Source of the DNA: Mycolicibacterium chubuense NBB4
GTDB lineage: Bacteria > Actinomycetota > Actinomycetes > Mycobacteriales > Mycobacteriaceae
Direction of reading: 5' to 3'
NCBI RefSeq assembly: GCF_000266905.1
Contig: NC_018027.1
Span: 5,022,001 to 5,086,000 of the forward strand
Length of the DNA: 64,000 nucleotides
How positions within the stretch are numbered: the stretch's first letter is position 1; each line of letters begins with the position of its first letter. Both the position numbers and the translations under genes were made by a program. The notes under the pieces were generated by a model that did no database searches, had not been told where the DNA came from, and saw only the letters and a list, made by a program, of their open reading frames with translations. Below, piece by piece: positions 45,111 through 55,326 of this stretch.

Positions 45111-46247
45111 TCAGACCGCGCCCTCGTCCACCTCGAAGGTGAACTCGCTGTCGCCGATACCGATCCGGTCCCCGTCGGTGAGTCCGGCGCTACCTTTGAT
45201 GCGCCTGTCCTGCAGCGTGATCCCGTTGGCGGACCCGGCGTCGTGAATGACGTAACCGGGGCCGGAATGGATGATCACCGCGTGGTGGCGGCTGACCGTC
45301 GGGTCGGCGAGGACGATGTCGTTGTCGGATTGGCGACCGATCCGGGTGACCACACCGTCGACCGGGTGACTCGGCCCGGTGTCGGGACGCAGCCGCGCGG
45401 TCCGCGACAGCGTCGGGAACGCGCTGCGCGTCACGGTGGCGATCATCGTGTCGGCAGCGGTGGCGCGGGCGGAGCCCTCGATGTTCAGCGGCGCCTGCCG
45501 CAGGATGAGCTCGTGCAGGTCCCGCACCGCGGCGGCGGGGTCGATGCCGAGGTCGTCGGCGAGCACGCGCTTGAGGCGCCGGTAGGCGTCGAGTGCGTCC
45601 GACTGGCGTTGCGCCAGGTAGTAGGCGCTCATCAACTGCGCCCACAGCGGCTCGCGGTACGGGTGTTCGGCGACCATCTCCTCCAGCTCGCCGATGATCG
45701 CCGCGGCCCGACCGCAGGCGATCTCGGCCTGCGCCCGCACGGTCTGGGCGGCGATGCGGTCCTCGGCCAGCGCGACGGCGAACGGATCGACGAACCGGAA
45801 GCCGTGCAGGTCTTCCAGGAACTCGCCGCGCCACTGGCCCAGCGCTTCCGAGAGGTGCCTGCTCGCGTCCTCGAACCGGCCCGCTGCCGCGGCTTCCAGC
45901 CCGGCGCTGCGAGCCGCCACGAACCGGCCCAGGTCGACGTCGCCGTCCTCGACGTTCAAGCGGTATCCCGGCGCGGCCTTCTCGAGCAACCCGCGATCGT
46001 CCGCGCCGGCGGTGCGGAGCAGCCGCCGGAGGTTGGACACGTAGGCGTGCAGGCTCGCCCGCGCCTCGGCCGGCGCGTCGTCGCCCCAGACCGCGTCGAT
46101 CAGCGATTCCGCGGCCACCGGCCGGTTGCGGTTGATCACCAGAACCGCCAGCACCGCCCGCTGCTTCGGCGTGCCGAGCGCGATCACCGAGTCGCCTACT
46201 CGCATCTGCATCGGACCGAGCAGGACGAACGTGGGACTCGAAGCCAT
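45111..46247 (-). CDS. EmbR-like transcriptional regulator (winged helix, BTAD, FHA)
   Basis: A 378-residue SARP-family activator. Winged helix, about 1-100 (LGTPKQRAVLAVLVINRNRP, SLHAYVSNLRRLL); BTAD helical domain, about 100-250 (YREPLWAQLMSAYYLAQRQS, LGIDPAAAVRDLHELIL); C-terminal FHA domain, about 290-378, with RIGRQ, VSRHH and SANG, so phosphothreonine binding should be intact. Domain order and length are those of EmbR, which in M. tuberculosis is encoded beside its kinase PknH. The neighbouring kinase makes the same pairing likely. The ATG at 46247 has GGGGGAGG 13 nt upstream and TAGGCT at 46294-46289 as -10 box; longer frames are not supported. Confidence 0.88.
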   Translation of the reverse strand: MASSPTFVLLGPMQMRVGDSVIALGTPKQRAVLAVLVINRNRPVAAESLIDAVWGDDAPAEARASLHAYVSNLRRLLRTAGADDRGLLEKAAPGYRLNVEDGDVDLGRFVAARSAGLEAAAAGRFEDASRHLSEALGQWRGEFLEDLHGFRFVDPFAVALAEDRIAAQTVRAQAEIACGRAAAIIGELEEMVAEHPYREPLWAQLMSAYYLAQRQSDALDAYRRLKRVLADDLGIDPAAAVRDLHELILRQAPLNIEGSARATAADTMIATVTRSAFPTLSRTARLRPDTGPSHPVDGVVTRIGRQSDNDIVLADPTVSRHHAVIIHSGPGYVIHDAGSANGITLQDRRIKGSAGLTDGDRIGIGDSEFTFEVDEGAV

Positions 46248-46389
46248 CTGAGTCGTCAATCCTCCCCCGAGATTGAGTGTCCTTAGTGAGCCTAATGTCG
46301 TCGACATCGTCCGCCCAGCTAACCCCTCGCGCCGCCGATCGTCGGCGTGTCGACGCAGTGCGCCCCTCGATCGCCGTCGATGGCGTTCA

Positions 46390-47889
46390 ATGACTGTCGT
46401 GGGCGAGGAACTGAAGCAGACCGAGTTCAGCCGCGCGCACCGTCGCGAGTACCGCCGCAAGGTGCAGCTCTGCCTCGACGTGTTCGAGACGATGCTGGCC
46501 CAGTCGAGCTTCGACTTCGAGAAGCCGCTGACCGGCATGGAGATCGAGTGCAATCTCGTCGACGCCGACTACCAACCCGCGATGAACAACTCCGAAGTGC
46601 TCGCCGCGATCGCCGATCCGGCGTATCAGACCGAGCTCGGCGCCTACAACATCGAGTTCAACGTGCCGCCTCGCCGGCTGCCCGGCCGCGCCGCCCTGGA
46701 ACTCGAGGACGAGGTCCGCGCCAGCCTGAACGCGGCGGAGGCCAAGGCCAGTACCGACGGCGCCCACATCGTGATGATCGGCATCCTGCCAACCCTGATG
46801 CCCGAGCACCTGTCCGGAGCGTGGATGAGCGAATCGACGCGCTACCAAGCCCTCAACGACTCCATCTTCACCGCCCGCGGCGAGGACATCATGATCGACA
46901 TCGCGGGTCCGGAGCGGCTGAGCCTGCAGGCCGCCTCGATCGCCCCCGAATCCGCCTGCACCAGTATGCAATTGCACCTGCAGGTCTCCCCCGCCGACTT
47001 CGCCAGCAACTGGAACGCCGCCCAGGTGATCGCCGGCCCGCAACTCGCGTTGGGCGCGAACTCCCCGTATTTCTTCGGCCACCACCTGTGGGCCGAGACC
47101 CGCATCGAGCTGTTCACCCAGGCCACCGACACCCGTCCGGACGAACTCAAGACCCAAGGCGTACGGCCCCGGGTCTGGTTCGGGGAACGCTGGATCACGT
47201 CGATCTTCGACCTGTTCGAGGAGAACGTGCGCTACTTCCCGTCCCTGCTGCCCGAGCTCTCCGACGAGGACCCGGTGGCCGAACTCGCGGCGGGACGCAC
47301 CCCGCGGTTGTCGGAGCTGCGCCTGCACAACGGCACCATCTACCGGTGGAATCGCCCGGTGTACGACATCGTGGAACAGGACGGGGTCGGCCGTCCGCAC
47401 CTCCGCGTCGAGAACCGGGTGCTGCCGGCGGGCCCCACCGTCATCGACATGATGGCCAACTCCGCCTTCTACTACGGCATGTTGCGGACGTTGTCCGAAG
47501 AAGACCGGCCGTTGTGGACGAAGATGAGCTTCGCTGCGGCACACCACAATTTCGTCCAGGCCGCCCAGCACGGCATGGACGCCACGATGTACTGGCCCGG
47601 GCTGGGCGAGGTGACGCCCGACGAGCTGGTCCTGCGCCGGCTGTTGCCGATGGCCGACGAGGGGTTGCGCCGCTGGGAGGTCGCCGCGGCGGTCCGCGAC
47701 CGCTACCTGGGCGTGATCGAAGGCCGCGCCAAGACCGGGCGCAACGGCGCAGCCTGGCAGGCCTCGGCGGTCGAAGCGCTGCAGGACCGCGGGATGAGCC
47801 GGCCGGAGGCGCTGGCGGAGATGCTGCGGCTGTACTGCGAGCGGATGCACACCAACGACCCGGTGCACACCTGGGACGTACCGGACTGA
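46390..47889 (+). CDS. GCS2-like carboxylate-amine ligase family protein (Rv3698-like)
   Basis: A 499-residue protein of the glutamate-cysteine ligase superfamily. GMEIECNLVD gives the metal-binding glutamates, and TELGAYNIEFNVPPR, ACTSMQLHLQVSP and ALGANSPYFFGH follow the family order. It differs from EgtA, encoded on the other strand nearby, so it probably joins another amino compound to a carboxylate; the substrate is unknown. ATG 46390 is chosen; GTG 46399 in frame would give MGEELKQTEF. The longer frame from 46273 overlaps the regulator's promoter. Confidence 0.75.
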   Translation: MTVVGEELKQTEFSRAHRREYRRKVQLCLDVFETMLAQSSFDFEKPLTGMEIECNLVDADYQPAMNNSEVLAAIADPAYQTELGAYNIEFNVPPRRLPGRAALELEDEVRASLNAAEAKASTDGAHIVMIGILPTLMPEHLSGAWMSESTRYQALNDSIFTARGEDIMIDIAGPERLSLQAASIAPESACTSMQLHLQVSPADFASNWNAAQVIAGPQLALGANSPYFFGHHLWAETRIELFTQATDTRPDELKTQGVRPRVWFGERWITSIFDLFEENVRYFPSLLPELSDEDPVAELAAGRTPRLSELRLHNGTIYRWNRPVYDIVEQDGVGRPHLRVENRVLPAGPTVIDMMANSAFYYGMLRTLSEEDRPLWTKMSFAAAHHNFVQAAQHGMDATMYWPGLGEVTPDELVLRRLLPMADEGLRRWEVAAAVRDRYLGVIEGRAKTGRNGAAWQASAVEALQDRGMSRPEALAEMLRLYCERMHTNDPVHTWDVPD

Positions 47890-47915
47890 CAGCCGGCCGG
47901 AGTAGTTTCGTCGAG

Positions 47916-48605
47916 GTGAGCCATCCTGACGATCTCGAGCACATGGACTGGGACAGCGCCTATCGCGGCGAGGGCGCGTTCGACGGTCCGCCGCCGTGGA
48001 ACATCGGCGAGCCTCAGCCCGAACTCGCGGCGCTGATCCGGGCCGGCAAGGTGCGCAGCGACGTGCTGGACGCCGGCTGCGGGCACGCGGAACTGGCGCT
48101 GGCGCTGGCCGGCGACGGCTACACGGTGGTCGGCATCGACCTGAGCCCGACGGCGATCGCGGCGGCCGAGGCCGCTGCGCAGGAGCGCGACCTGACGACC
48201 GCGACGTTCGTCGCCGACGACATCACGTCGTTCTCCGGGTTCGACGGTCGCTTCAACACCGTCATCGATTCCACGCTGTTCCACTCGTTGCCGGTGGAAG
48301 GACGCGACGGCTATCTCCGGTCGGTGTACCGCGCAGCCGCGCCCGGTGCGGCGTACTTCGTCCTCGTCTTCGCCAAGGGCGCGTTCCCGGCCGAGCTGGA
48401 GCAGAAGCCCAACGAGGTGACCGAGGACGAGCTGCGCGAGACGGTCGGCAGGTACTGGACGGTCGACGAGATCCGCCCGGCCTTCATCCATTCGATCCCG
48501 CCCCGGTTCACGGACGCTCCGTTCCCGATGCCCGCCCACGACAGCGACGAGAAAGGCCGGATGAAGATGCCGGCGTTTCTGCTCTCTGCGCACAAACCGG
48601 CGTAG
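47916..48605 (+). CDS. SAM-dependent methyltransferase (Rv3699-like)
   Basis: A 229-residue class I methyltransferase. PPPWNIGEPQPEL precedes SAM motif I VLDAGCGHAELALALA, then VVGIDLSPTAI and VIDSTLFHSLP. It resembles thiopurine/thiol-type methyltransferases of actinobacteria. The GTG at 47916 is 26 bp after the ligase gene and in operon position with it. Convergent with egtE, 16 bp away. Confidence 0.75.
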   Translation: MSHPDDLEHMDWDSAYRGEGAFDGPPPWNIGEPQPELAALIRAGKVRSDVLDAGCGHAELALALAGDGYTVVGIDLSPTAIAAAEAAAQERDLTTATFVADDITSFSGFDGRFNTVIDSTLFHSLPVEGRDGYLRSVYRAAAPGAAYFVLVFAKGAFPAELEQKPNEVTEDELRETVGRYWTVDEIRPAFIHSIPPRFTDAPFPMPAHDSDEKGRMKMPAFLLSAHKPA

Positions 48606-48621
48606 CCCGAACGGTCCGCGG

Positions 48622-49713
48622 TCAGCGGGTGACCGCGGTCAGCGCATCAGCGAGCGTTTCCAGATCGGTGTCGGTGACGTCGACGTGCGGTGAGATCCGC
48701 AGTGCCGGGCGCGTCATCTCCTTCGGTGCGCGCTCGGTTGCCAGGTAGGTCGTCACGATCGAGTGCTCGGCGATCAGCCGGGCGCGGACGGACATCGGAT
48801 CGACACCGTCGGGGGGATGCAGCGTCGTGATGGCGCTGGGTTCCTCGACCGGTTCCCAGACGCGCCAGCCCGCGACGTCGGCGAGCGCGGTCCGCGTGGC
48901 CGCGCCGACCTCCCGCAGCCGCGCCTGCACGGCGTCGGGCCCGGCTGCGAGGTGCTCGCCCAGCGCCACCGAGAGTCCTAGGTGCAGGCCCACATTCGTC
49001 TCACCATGGGTCAACCTCAGCCGCGCGACATCCGACACCAGATCGGACCGGGTGGCGAGCATGCCGACGCCCCGGGGGCCTGCGGTCCACTTCCGCGACG
49101 ACGAGTACACCGCGTCCGCACCGATGGCCGAACAGTCCAGATGAGCGAATCCCTGTGCGGCGTCGACGATCAGCGGGATGCCGTGTGCGCGGCACGCCGA
49201 GGCGATGTCGTGGGCCGGCTGCACGATCCCGCTGTGACTGCCCAGCACGGTGAAGTGCACCAGCGCTGGCGGGTCGGTGGCCAGTACGGTGCCCAGTGCA
49301 TCGAGGTCCAGCCGGCCGAACCCGTCGACGGGAAGCTCGCGAACGTCGAACCCGTGGTGCGCCAGCGCCATCAGGTTGGGGCCGTACTCGCCGGGCAGGC
49401 ACGCCGCGGTGCGCTCCCCGGACCAGCTGCTCAGCAGCACGTCGAGCGCGTGGCTGGAGCCGGTGGTGAAAAGGACCTCGGCGTCCTCCATCCCGGTGAG
49501 TGCCCGGATCGCGGCGCGACCGGCGTCGAGCGCCGGCGCCGCGGCTTCGGCGGCGACGTATCCGCCCACTTCGGCCTCGTGGCGCGCGTGTTGCGTGGCG
49601 GCGTCGATGGACGCGAAGCTCTGCCGTGAGCACGCGGCACTGTCGACGTGCACGCCCGCGGCGGGCGGCCGAGCCGCGCGCCACCGCTCCGCCAGAGTCA
49701 TCGGATCGGCCAC
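48622..49713 (-). CDS. egtE: Ergothioneine biosynthesis PLP enzyme EgtE
   Basis: A 363-residue fold-type I PLP enzyme, the C-S lyase that releases ergothioneine from the hercynylcysteine sulfoxide intermediate. [14 protein letters not shown] binds the cofactor phosphate, [11 protein letters not shown] carries the ring-contacting aspartate, and the Schiff-base lysine is in [18 protein letters not shown] start, one base after the egtD stop. Last gene of egtABCDE. Confidence 0.9.
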   Translation of the reverse strand: MADPMTLAERWRAARPPAAGVHVDSAACSRQSFASIDAATQHARHEAEVGGYVAAEAAAPALDAGRAAIRALTGMEDAEVLFTTGSSHALDVLLSSWSGERTAACLPGEYGPNLMALAHHGFDVRELPVDGFGRLDLDALGTVLATDPPALVHFTVLGSHSGIVQPAHDIASACRAHGIPLIVDAAQGFAHLDCSAIGADAVYSSSRKWTAGPRGVGMLATRSDLVSDVARLRLTHGETNVGLHLGLSVALGEHLAAGPDAVQARLREVGAATRTALADVAGWRVWEPVEEPSAITTLHPPDGVDPMSVRARLIAEHSIVTTYLATERAPKEMTRPALRISPHVDVTDTDLETLADALTAVTR

Positions 49714-49714
49714 G

Positions 49715-50686
49715 TCACTTCACCGACAGCGACAGACCGAAGTCGCCGGCGTCGTCGGTCCACCAATGGGTCCGGCGCAGACCGGCGGCGGCCAGTTCGT
49801 CGTCCACGCGGGAACGCCGGAATTTGCAGGACACCTCGGTGAGCATCTCCTCGCCGTCGGCGAAGTCCACGTCGAGGTCCAGCGCAGCGATGTGAACACG
49901 TTGTGCGCGCGAGGATCTCAGCCACATCTCGATGCGCTCCTCGGCGTCGTTCCACTTGGCGACATGGTCGAACGCGTCGACGTCGAAGTCGGCGCCGAGT
50001 TCACGGTTGACCACCGCGAGCACGTTGCGGTTGAACTGCGCCGTCACCCCGGCGCTGTCGTCGTAGGCGCGGACCAGCCGGTCGGGGTCTTTGACCAGGT
50101 CGGTACCCATCAGCAGCGTGTCGCCGGGCTGCATCATCTCGGCCACCGAGGTCAGGAATTCAGCGCGGGGACCGGGGGTCAGGTTCCCGATCGTGGATCC
50201 GAGGAACGCCACCAGACGGCGCCCAACGCTGGGGATCTTGCCGAGGTGCTCCTCGAAGTCGCCGCACACGGCGTCGATCTCGATGCCCGGATACTCGCGC
50301 TGGATCGCCGCGCCCGCGTCGGCGAGGACACTCGCGTCGACGTCGAAGGGGATGAAGCGGACCAGTGCACCCCGATCGCTGAGGGCGTCGAGCAGTCGGC
50401 GCGTCTTCTCCGAGGTCCCGCTGCCGAGTTCGACGAGCGTGTCGGCCCCCGACGCGGCGGCGATCTCGCCGGCGCGGGCGGCGAGGATCTGCGCTTCCGC
50501 GCGCGTGGGGTAGTACTCCGGCAGCCGCGTGATCTGGTCGAAGAGGTCACTGCCGACGGAGTCGTAGAACCACTTGGGCGGCAACGTCTTCGGTGTCTGC
50601 GCCAGCCCTTCGCGGACATCGCGGCGCAGAGCGTGGGCGGCGGCGTCATCGGCCAGGTAGTTGGCCAGCGAGAACGGCGAGGACAT
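49715..50686 (-). CDS. egtD: Histidine N-alpha-methyltransferase EgtD
   Basis: A 323-residue SAM methyltransferase that trimethylates histidine to hercynine, the first step of ergothioneine synthesis. [33 protein letters not shown] and [13 protein letters not shown] (SAM motif) are typical EgtD segments. ATG 50686 ([11 protein letters not shown]) lies 8 nt after AAAGGA and is preferred over ATG 50692, which overlaps the egtC stop. Confidence 0.95.
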   Translation of the reverse strand: MSSPFSLANYLADDAAAHALRRDVREGLAQTPKTLPPKWFYDSVGSDLFDQITRLPEYYPTRAEAQILAARAGEIAAASGADTLVELGSGTSEKTRRLLDALSDRGALVRFIPFDVDASVLADAGAAIQREYPGIEIDAVCGDFEEHLGKIPSVGRRLVAFLGSTIGNLTPGPRAEFLTSVAEMMQPGDTLLMGTDLVKDPDRLVRAYDDSAGVTAQFNRNVLAVVNRELGADFDVDAFDHVAKWNDAEERIEMWLRSSRAQRVHIAALDLDVDFADGEEMLTEVSCKFRRSRVDDELAAAGLRRTHWWTDDAGDFGLSLSVK

Positions 50687-50688
50687 GA

Positions 50689-51393
50689 TCATGATCCTTT
50701 CAGCGCAGTCAATGGAGTCGACTCGACGCGCGCGCCGGTCACTTCGACGAGATGGCGGTCCGGGATCTCCTGCCACGCGGGGTCGTCGTCGTAGGGCTCG
50801 GAGGCGAGCACGACGCCGTCGTCGCGGCGCAACACCGACAGCGTGTCGCCCCACGTCGTGGCGAGAAGACGGGAGCCGTCGGCGGCGACGATGTTGAGCC
50901 GGGCGCCGGGATCGTCGGCCCCGACACCGGCGATCGTGTCACCGAGTGCATCCATGCCGCGACCGAAGATCAGAGCGGCCAACAGCGCGCTGTCGTTGGT
51001 GGACTCCGCATCCCGGGCGGCCGGCAGCACGGCGCGGTCGACGACTCCGTTGTGCGACAGCAGCCACGTCCCGTCGGTGAACGGCGCCGAGGCGCTCGAC
51101 TCGATCGGCATCCCGACCGTGGCCGACCGCACCGCCGCCACCACGCATCGGCTGGACAGGGCGGGCGCCACCGAGGCGAACGACGCGTCACCCCACAGCG
51201 GTGCCGCGCTGCGCCACCGCCGCGGCACCGTGGTGTCGTCGGTGAAGAAGCCCACGCCCCAACCGTCGGCGTTCATCAGCCCGTGCTTCTGCCGGCGCGG
51301 GGCATACGACTGCACCAGCAATCCCGAGGGTGGGTCGAGCATCAACGACGCGACGGACACCGGCTCGCCGAGCCAGCCCAGGTGCCTACACAT
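50689..51393 (-). CDS. egtC: Gamma-glutamyl hercynylcysteine sulfoxide amidohydrolase EgtC
   Basis: A 234-residue class II glutamine-amidotransferase-like hydrolase that removes the glutamyl group from the EgtB product. Cys2 ([11 protein letters not shown]) becomes the N-terminal nucleophile after Met removal, and [11 protein letters not shown] is the family pocket. The start overlaps the egtB stop by 8 bp. Confidence 0.93.
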   Translation of the reverse strand: MCRHLGWLGEPVSVASLMLDPPSGLLVQSYAPRRQKHGLMNADGWGVGFFTDDTTVPRRWRSAAPLWGDASFASVAPALSSRCVVAAVRSATVGMPIESSASAPFTDGTWLLSHNGVVDRAVLPAARDAESTNDSALLAALIFGRGMDALGDTIAGVGADDPGARLNIVAADGSRLLATTWGDTLSVLRRDDGVVLASEPYDDDPAWQEIPDRHLVEVTGARVESTPLTALKGS

Positions 51394-52675
51394 CCCACGC
51401 CAGCCGAACGCCCGAGAAGATCTGCCTGCGGATGGGGTGGTCCCAGTTGCGGAAACTCGGCCGCAGGATGCTCGCCGCCACCGCCCACGAGCCGCCGCGC
51501 AGCACCCGGTAGTCACCGGTGGCGACGCCTTCGAAGAACGGCTGCGAATACCGGTCGTAGATCATCGGGGTGAAGCCCGGCCACGGCCGCAACGCCGACG
51601 TCGTCCACTCCCACACATCGCCGAGCATCTGTTCGGCTCCGTAGGCCGAAGCGCTCGCGGGGTAGGCGCCGACCGGCGCGGGCCGCAGGGCGTCGCCGCC
51701 GAGGTTGGCCACGTCCGTGGTCGGTTCCGAAGCACCCCAGGGATATCGGCGGCGCGAGCCGGCCGCCGGATCCCACGCACAGGCTTTCTCCCACTCCATC
51801 TCGGTGGGCAGACGCGCACCGGCCCAGGCCGCGTAGGCCTCGGCTTCGAAGTACGTGATGTGCTGGACGGGCTCGTCGTCGGGGATGTCCTCGACATGCC
51901 CGAATCGGGTGCGGGTGCCGTCACCGCTCCAGAACAGGGGGGCGGTCAGGCCGGCCTGCTGCCGATGGGCCCAGCCTTGTTCCGACCACCAGCGGCGCTG
52001 CCCGTACCCGCCGTCGTCGATGAACTCCCGCCATTCCCGATTGCTCACCGGCACCCGCCCGATGCGGAACGCCGGGATGTCGACGACGTGCGCGGGACGC
52101 TCGTTGTCGAGCGAGAACGGCTCAGTCAGCGCGTCGACCCCCAGCACGAATTCGCCTCCCGGCACCAGCACCGAGGTGCCGGCGACACCGCTGCGTCCGG
52201 CAGGCAGTGCCGCACCCCGGTCGAGCAGTGGGGCGCCTGTGCGCAGGCTCAGCGCCTGCAGCATGGTCTCGTCGTGCTGGTTCTCGTGGCTGATCACCAT
52301 GCCGAAGGTGAACGCGTCCGGGTGGCCGTCGGGCAGGGCGCCGAGCGCGTCGAGCGTCTTGCCGCGGACCGTTTCGCAGTACGCGCGGGCGTCGGTCGGG
52401 GGCAGCAGCGGCAGGTCGACCCGGCTGGCCCGGGAGTGCACGAACGCGTCGTAGAGTTCGTTGACCTGCGGCGAGAGCAGGCCCGGCCGCGTCGGATCTC
52501 CGCCGCGCAGCAGCCAGAACTCCTCCTGCTGCCCGATGTGCGCCAGATCCCAGACCAGCGGGCTCATCAGCGGATCGTACTGGCGGCGCACCTCGGCATC
52601 GTCGAAGTCGACGAGGCGCAGCGTGCGGTCCCTGGCCCTGGTCAGTTCTGTCGCCAGAACCTCGTGTGACGTCAC
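51386..52675 (-). CDS. egtB: Ergothioneine sulfoxide synthase EgtB
   Basis: A 429-residue non-heme iron enzyme joining gamma-glutamylcysteine and hercynine with O2. The N-terminal DinB-like domain has [13 protein letters not shown] and [11 protein letters not shown] for the iron histidines; the C-terminal formylglycine-enzyme-like domain includes [22 protein letters not shown] and [13 protein letters not shown] start overlapping the egtA stop (GTGA). Confidence 0.95.
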   Translation of the reverse strand: MTSHEVLATELTRARDRTLRLVDFDDAEVRRQYDPLMSPLVWDLAHIGQQEEFWLLRGGDPTRPGLLSPQVNELYDAFVHSRASRVDLPLLPPTDARAYCETVRGKTLDALGALPDGHPDAFTFGMVISHENQHDETMLQALSLRTGAPLLDRGAALPAGRSGVAGTSVLVPGGEFVLGVDALTEPFSLDNERPAHVVDIPAFRIGRVPVSNREWREFIDDGGYGQRRWWSEQGWAHRQQAGLTAPLFWSGDGTRTRFGHVEDIPDDEPVQHITYFEAEAYAAWAGARLPTEMEWEKACAWDPAAGSRRRYPWGASEPTTDVANLGGDALRPAPVGAYPASASAYGAEQMLGDVWEWTTSALRPWPGFTPMIYDRYSQPFFEGVATGDYRVLRGGSWAVAASILRPSFRNWDHPIRRQIFSGVRLAWDV

Positions 52676-53946
52676 AACTCCCCTTGTGCCAGTTCGGTGA
52701 CCGCGGCGGCGATCCCTCGCGTGACCGCCCGGTCGGCGAAGTCGTCGGCCGGGCAGCGTCCTCGTTCGACCGAACGCGCGAGCACCTCCATCGATTCCGC
52801 CACGTCCACGGGCGCCCGCTCGGCGGCGGTCTGCACACAGCGCTGCGCGGCCTGCCACAGGTGCCGGTCGGCCAGTCCGAGACGCGCCGCGCGATCCCAC
52901 TCGGCGGCCACGGGCTCGGTGGCCTCGGCGGCGATGTCGGCGGCCCCGGGGTCGTCGAGCAGCGTCGTCAACGTGAACACCACCGCGGGCCAGACGGAGT
53001 CCGGAACGCTGTCGAGGTAGCGCACCTCGAGGAATCCGCGCGGCCGCACCGGCGGGAACAGCGTGGTCAGGTGGTACTCGAGATCGGCGACCGTCGGTCT
53101 GCGCCGACCGAGCGGGACCAGACCGTCGGCCCAGTCCGCGAACGGCACCCACTCGACGACCGGGATCGGGTCGGGGTTGTGGACCAGCATGACCGGTGCT
53201 CGCAGCGCATAGCGCGCCCAGTCGCTGGCCGGATCGGCGCCGCTCTCCCCCAGGATCGGACCGCAGCGAGCGGCATCGAGGCGGCTCCAGACCCGCTGCC
53301 TGCTGGAAACCCATCCGGTGAACTGCCCGCCGAGCACCGGTGAGTTCGCCGCGATCGCGATCATCACCGGACCCAGCGCATGGGCCAGCCGCACCCGGTC
53401 CGCCCAACCGGCACGGGGTCCCGCTTCGATGTTGACCTGCACCGACGACGTCGACGTCATCATCGCCGCACCGGCCTCCTGCGTCCCGCTGGTGCGGAAG
53501 AACTCCTCCATCGCCTCGTAGCGCCCCCCGGGGTTCACCCGCTGCGCCACCCGCAGGGGGTCCGCCCCCAGGAGCACGAGGCCCAGCCCGGCATCGGCGA
53601 ACGATGCGCGCAGCACCGATCGGTCCGCCGCCATCGCGGTGATCGCGGAGACCGGGTCGGCCATCGGCGGCCCGGACAACTCCACCGCTCCGCCGGGTTC
53701 GACGGTGACCACGCTGCCGCCGGGCAAGGGCGGCAGACCGGCGATGACGGCGGTCAGCTCGTCCCAGCCGGGCCGGCGGGACGCATCGGTCAGGTCGAAG
53801 CAGTGCGCTTCGATCTCCAACCCGACCCGGCCCACGGGACCGTCGGTGAGACAACCGTCGACGATGTGCGACGCGGCGGCTTCCGCACTGGTCAGCGCAT
53901 TGTCAGCGCAGTCGACGGCACATTGGGATGCCATGGCTCCGGCCAT
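52672..53946 (-). CDS. egtA: Glutamate-cysteine ligase EgtA
   Basis: A 424-residue GCS2-family ligase that makes gamma-glutamylcysteine for Egt[14 protein letters not shown] carries the metal glutamates, and [34 protein letters not shown] and [12 protein letters not shown] are characteristic. ATG 53946 (MAGAMASQ) has GAGAGG at fair spacing; ATGs at 53934 and 54003 are alternatives. First gene of the egt operon, whose members all overlap or nearly touch. Confidence 0.93.
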   Translation of the reverse strand: MAGAMASQCAVDCADNALTSAEAAASHIVDGCLTDGPVGRVGLEIEAHCFDLTDASRRPGWDELTAVIAGLPPLPGGSVVTVEPGGAVELSGPPMADPVSAITAMAADRSVLRASFADAGLGLVLLGADPLRVAQRVNPGGRYEAMEEFFRTSGTQEAGAAMMTSTSSVQVNIEAGPRAGWADRVRLAHALGPVMIAIAANSPVLGGQFTGWVSSRQRVWSRLDAARCGPILGESGADPASDWARYALRAPVMLVHNPDPIPVVEWVPFADWADGLVPLGRRRPTVADLEYHLTTLFPPVRPRGFLEVRYLDSVPDSVWPAVVFTLTTLLDDPGAADIAAEATEPVAAEWDRAARLGLADRHLWQAAQRCVQTAAERAPVDVAESMEVLARSVERGRCPADDFADRAVTRGIAAAVTELAQGEL

Positions 53947-54095
53947 ATCAGCCGCCCTCTCCGGGTCGAAAACGATCGCTGCCTGACGTGCCTTGAGTTC
54001 CATCTTCCAGAGCGCACCGACAATGTCTCCGTTTTGGACGGTGACAGGTGGATGACGTACCCGCGCACCGCCGGATCTACCGCGTCTACTGCCGT

Positions 54096-54767
54096 CTACT
54101 GCCCGAGTGTGTTCTGCATCGCGCCGGCCAACACGTTGACCGCCGGTCCGCCGTTCCCGGGCTGGCAGACCTTCGCCTGCAGCAGCACGTTCTCGCGCCT
54201 GCGGGTGGTCACGAAGCAGCGCCGGTCGGTCCCCGCCTCCTGCTTGACCCAGTCGGCGTCCGTGGCGCCGGCCGGTCCACCGCTGAACGACCACACCTGG
54301 GTGGTGAAGTTGTCCAGGTGCATGGCCGTGGTCTGGCCGTTGCAGCCGACCGTGCGGTCGACGACGCGGTGGAATGCGCGGTCGGCGGCCTCCGGCGTTG
54401 CGAACACCCCGACCGCCTGCTTGACGAAGTGCGTCGTGTCGGTGGGTGACTCCTGAGCCGTCGCGCCGTTGAACGACGACAGATCGGGGTCGAGGTACAC
54501 CTCGGGCAGCCCGATGTCGGCCCAGTTGTTGCACACCGGATTGTCGACGTAGTACGCCTGGAACGGATCGGCGAACGTCGACTCGGTGTTGAGCCGCGCG
54601 CCGACGATGTTGCTGACCGAGCCCTTGCTCAGCACGGCGTAGTTGACGACGCCGGGATCCGACGGCCGCGCCGACGCCGGGGCGGCCGGGAGGACGCCCG
54701 CGCCGACCGCGATGCAGGCCGCGACAGCACCTTTGACGCCGGCTTCGACCCTGGCTTTCGCACTCAC
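54096..54767 (-). CDS. Secreted sensor-domain protein, PknH extracellular-domain type (Rv3705c-like)
   Basis: A 223-residue exported protein with a signal peptide (about 1-34, ending ASA). The mature part has the fold pattern of the PknH_C sensor domain, with four cysteines (VCNNW, VGCNG, RRCFV, KVCQP) that fit its two conserved disulfides. No lipobox cysteine at the cleavage site. The ligand is unknown. GTG start 2 nt after the ohr stop, so it is co-transcribed with ohr. Confidence 0.8.
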   Translation of the reverse strand: MSAKARVEAGVKGAVAACIAVGAGVLPAAPASARPSDPGVVNYAVLSKGSVSNIVGARLNTESTFADPFQAYYVDNPVCNNWADIGLPEVYLDPDLSSFNGATAQESPTDTTHFVKQAVGVFATPEAADRAFHRVVDRTVGCNGQTTAMHLDNFTTQVWSFSGGPAGATDADWVKQEAGTDRRCFVTTRRRENVLLQAKVCQPGNGGPAVNVLAGAMQNTLGQ

Positions 54768-54769
54768 CG

Positions 54770-55231
54770 TCAGACCTTGGCGGCGAGCTTGACGTCGATG
54801 TTGCCGCGGGTCGCCTTGGAGTACGGGCAGACCCCGTGCGCCTTCTGCATCAGATCGTCGGCCACCGCCTGCTCGAGCCCGGGCAGGTAGCCGATCAGTT
54901 CGACGGTCAGGCCCAGGCCACCGTCGGCCTCACTCGATTCGCCGTCTCCGACAGCCTTCCCCGATTCGCCGATCCCGACCCGGGCGGTGATGCCGCTCGC
55001 GTCGTCGAGGCCGATCTCCTCGTCCTTCGCGACCAGCCGCAGCGCTCCGAGGAAACAGGCCGAGTAGCCCGCGGAGAACAGCAGTTCGGGGTTCACCCCC
55101 TCGCCGCTGCCACCCATCTCCTTCGGCGGGCGGGTGTCGAGGTCGAGCTTGCCGTCGGTGGACTTCACGTGCCCGTCACGGCCGCCTCCGGTGGCGGTGG
55201 ACTCTGCGGTGTAGACGACTTCGATGCTCAT
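54770..55231 (-). CDS. ohr: Organic hydroperoxide resistance protein (Ohr/OsmC family)
   Basis: A 153-residue thiol peroxidase. The two catalytic cysteines are in GYSACFLGALR and GVCPYSKATRG, and GGGRDGHVKSTDGKLDLD is the N-terminal Ohr pattern. It reduces organic and fatty-acid hydroperoxides. ATG 55231 (MSIEVVYTAES) is chosen; ATG 55243 would add MIGP. It lies downstream of katA with a strong hairpin between. Confidence 0.88.
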   Translation of the reverse strand: MSIEVVYTAESTATGGGRDGHVKSTDGKLDLDTRPPKEMGGSGEGVNPELLFSAGYSACFLGALRLVAKDEEIGLDDASGITARVGIGESGKAVGDGESSEADGGLGLTVELIGYLPGLEQAVADDLMQKAHGVCPYSKATRGNIDVKLAAKV

Positions 55232-55262
55232 GGGTCCGATCATGCCAGCCGGTGGTGTGCGC

Positions 55263-55319
55263 CGAACGTACGGTTTCTGACGGCTTCCTGGCGGTTCGCC
55301 GTCAGAAACCGTGCGTTCG
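55263..55319. terminator. Long palindrome between katA and ohr
   Basis: CGAACGTACGGTTTCTGACG plus GC pairs with its downstream complement (55298-55319) over 22 bp with one mismatch, loop of 13 nt. It starts 8 bp after the katA stop on the minus strand and probably ends or reduces katA transcription. No T-tract. Confidence 0.65.
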
Positions 55320-55326
55320 CGCTCGG

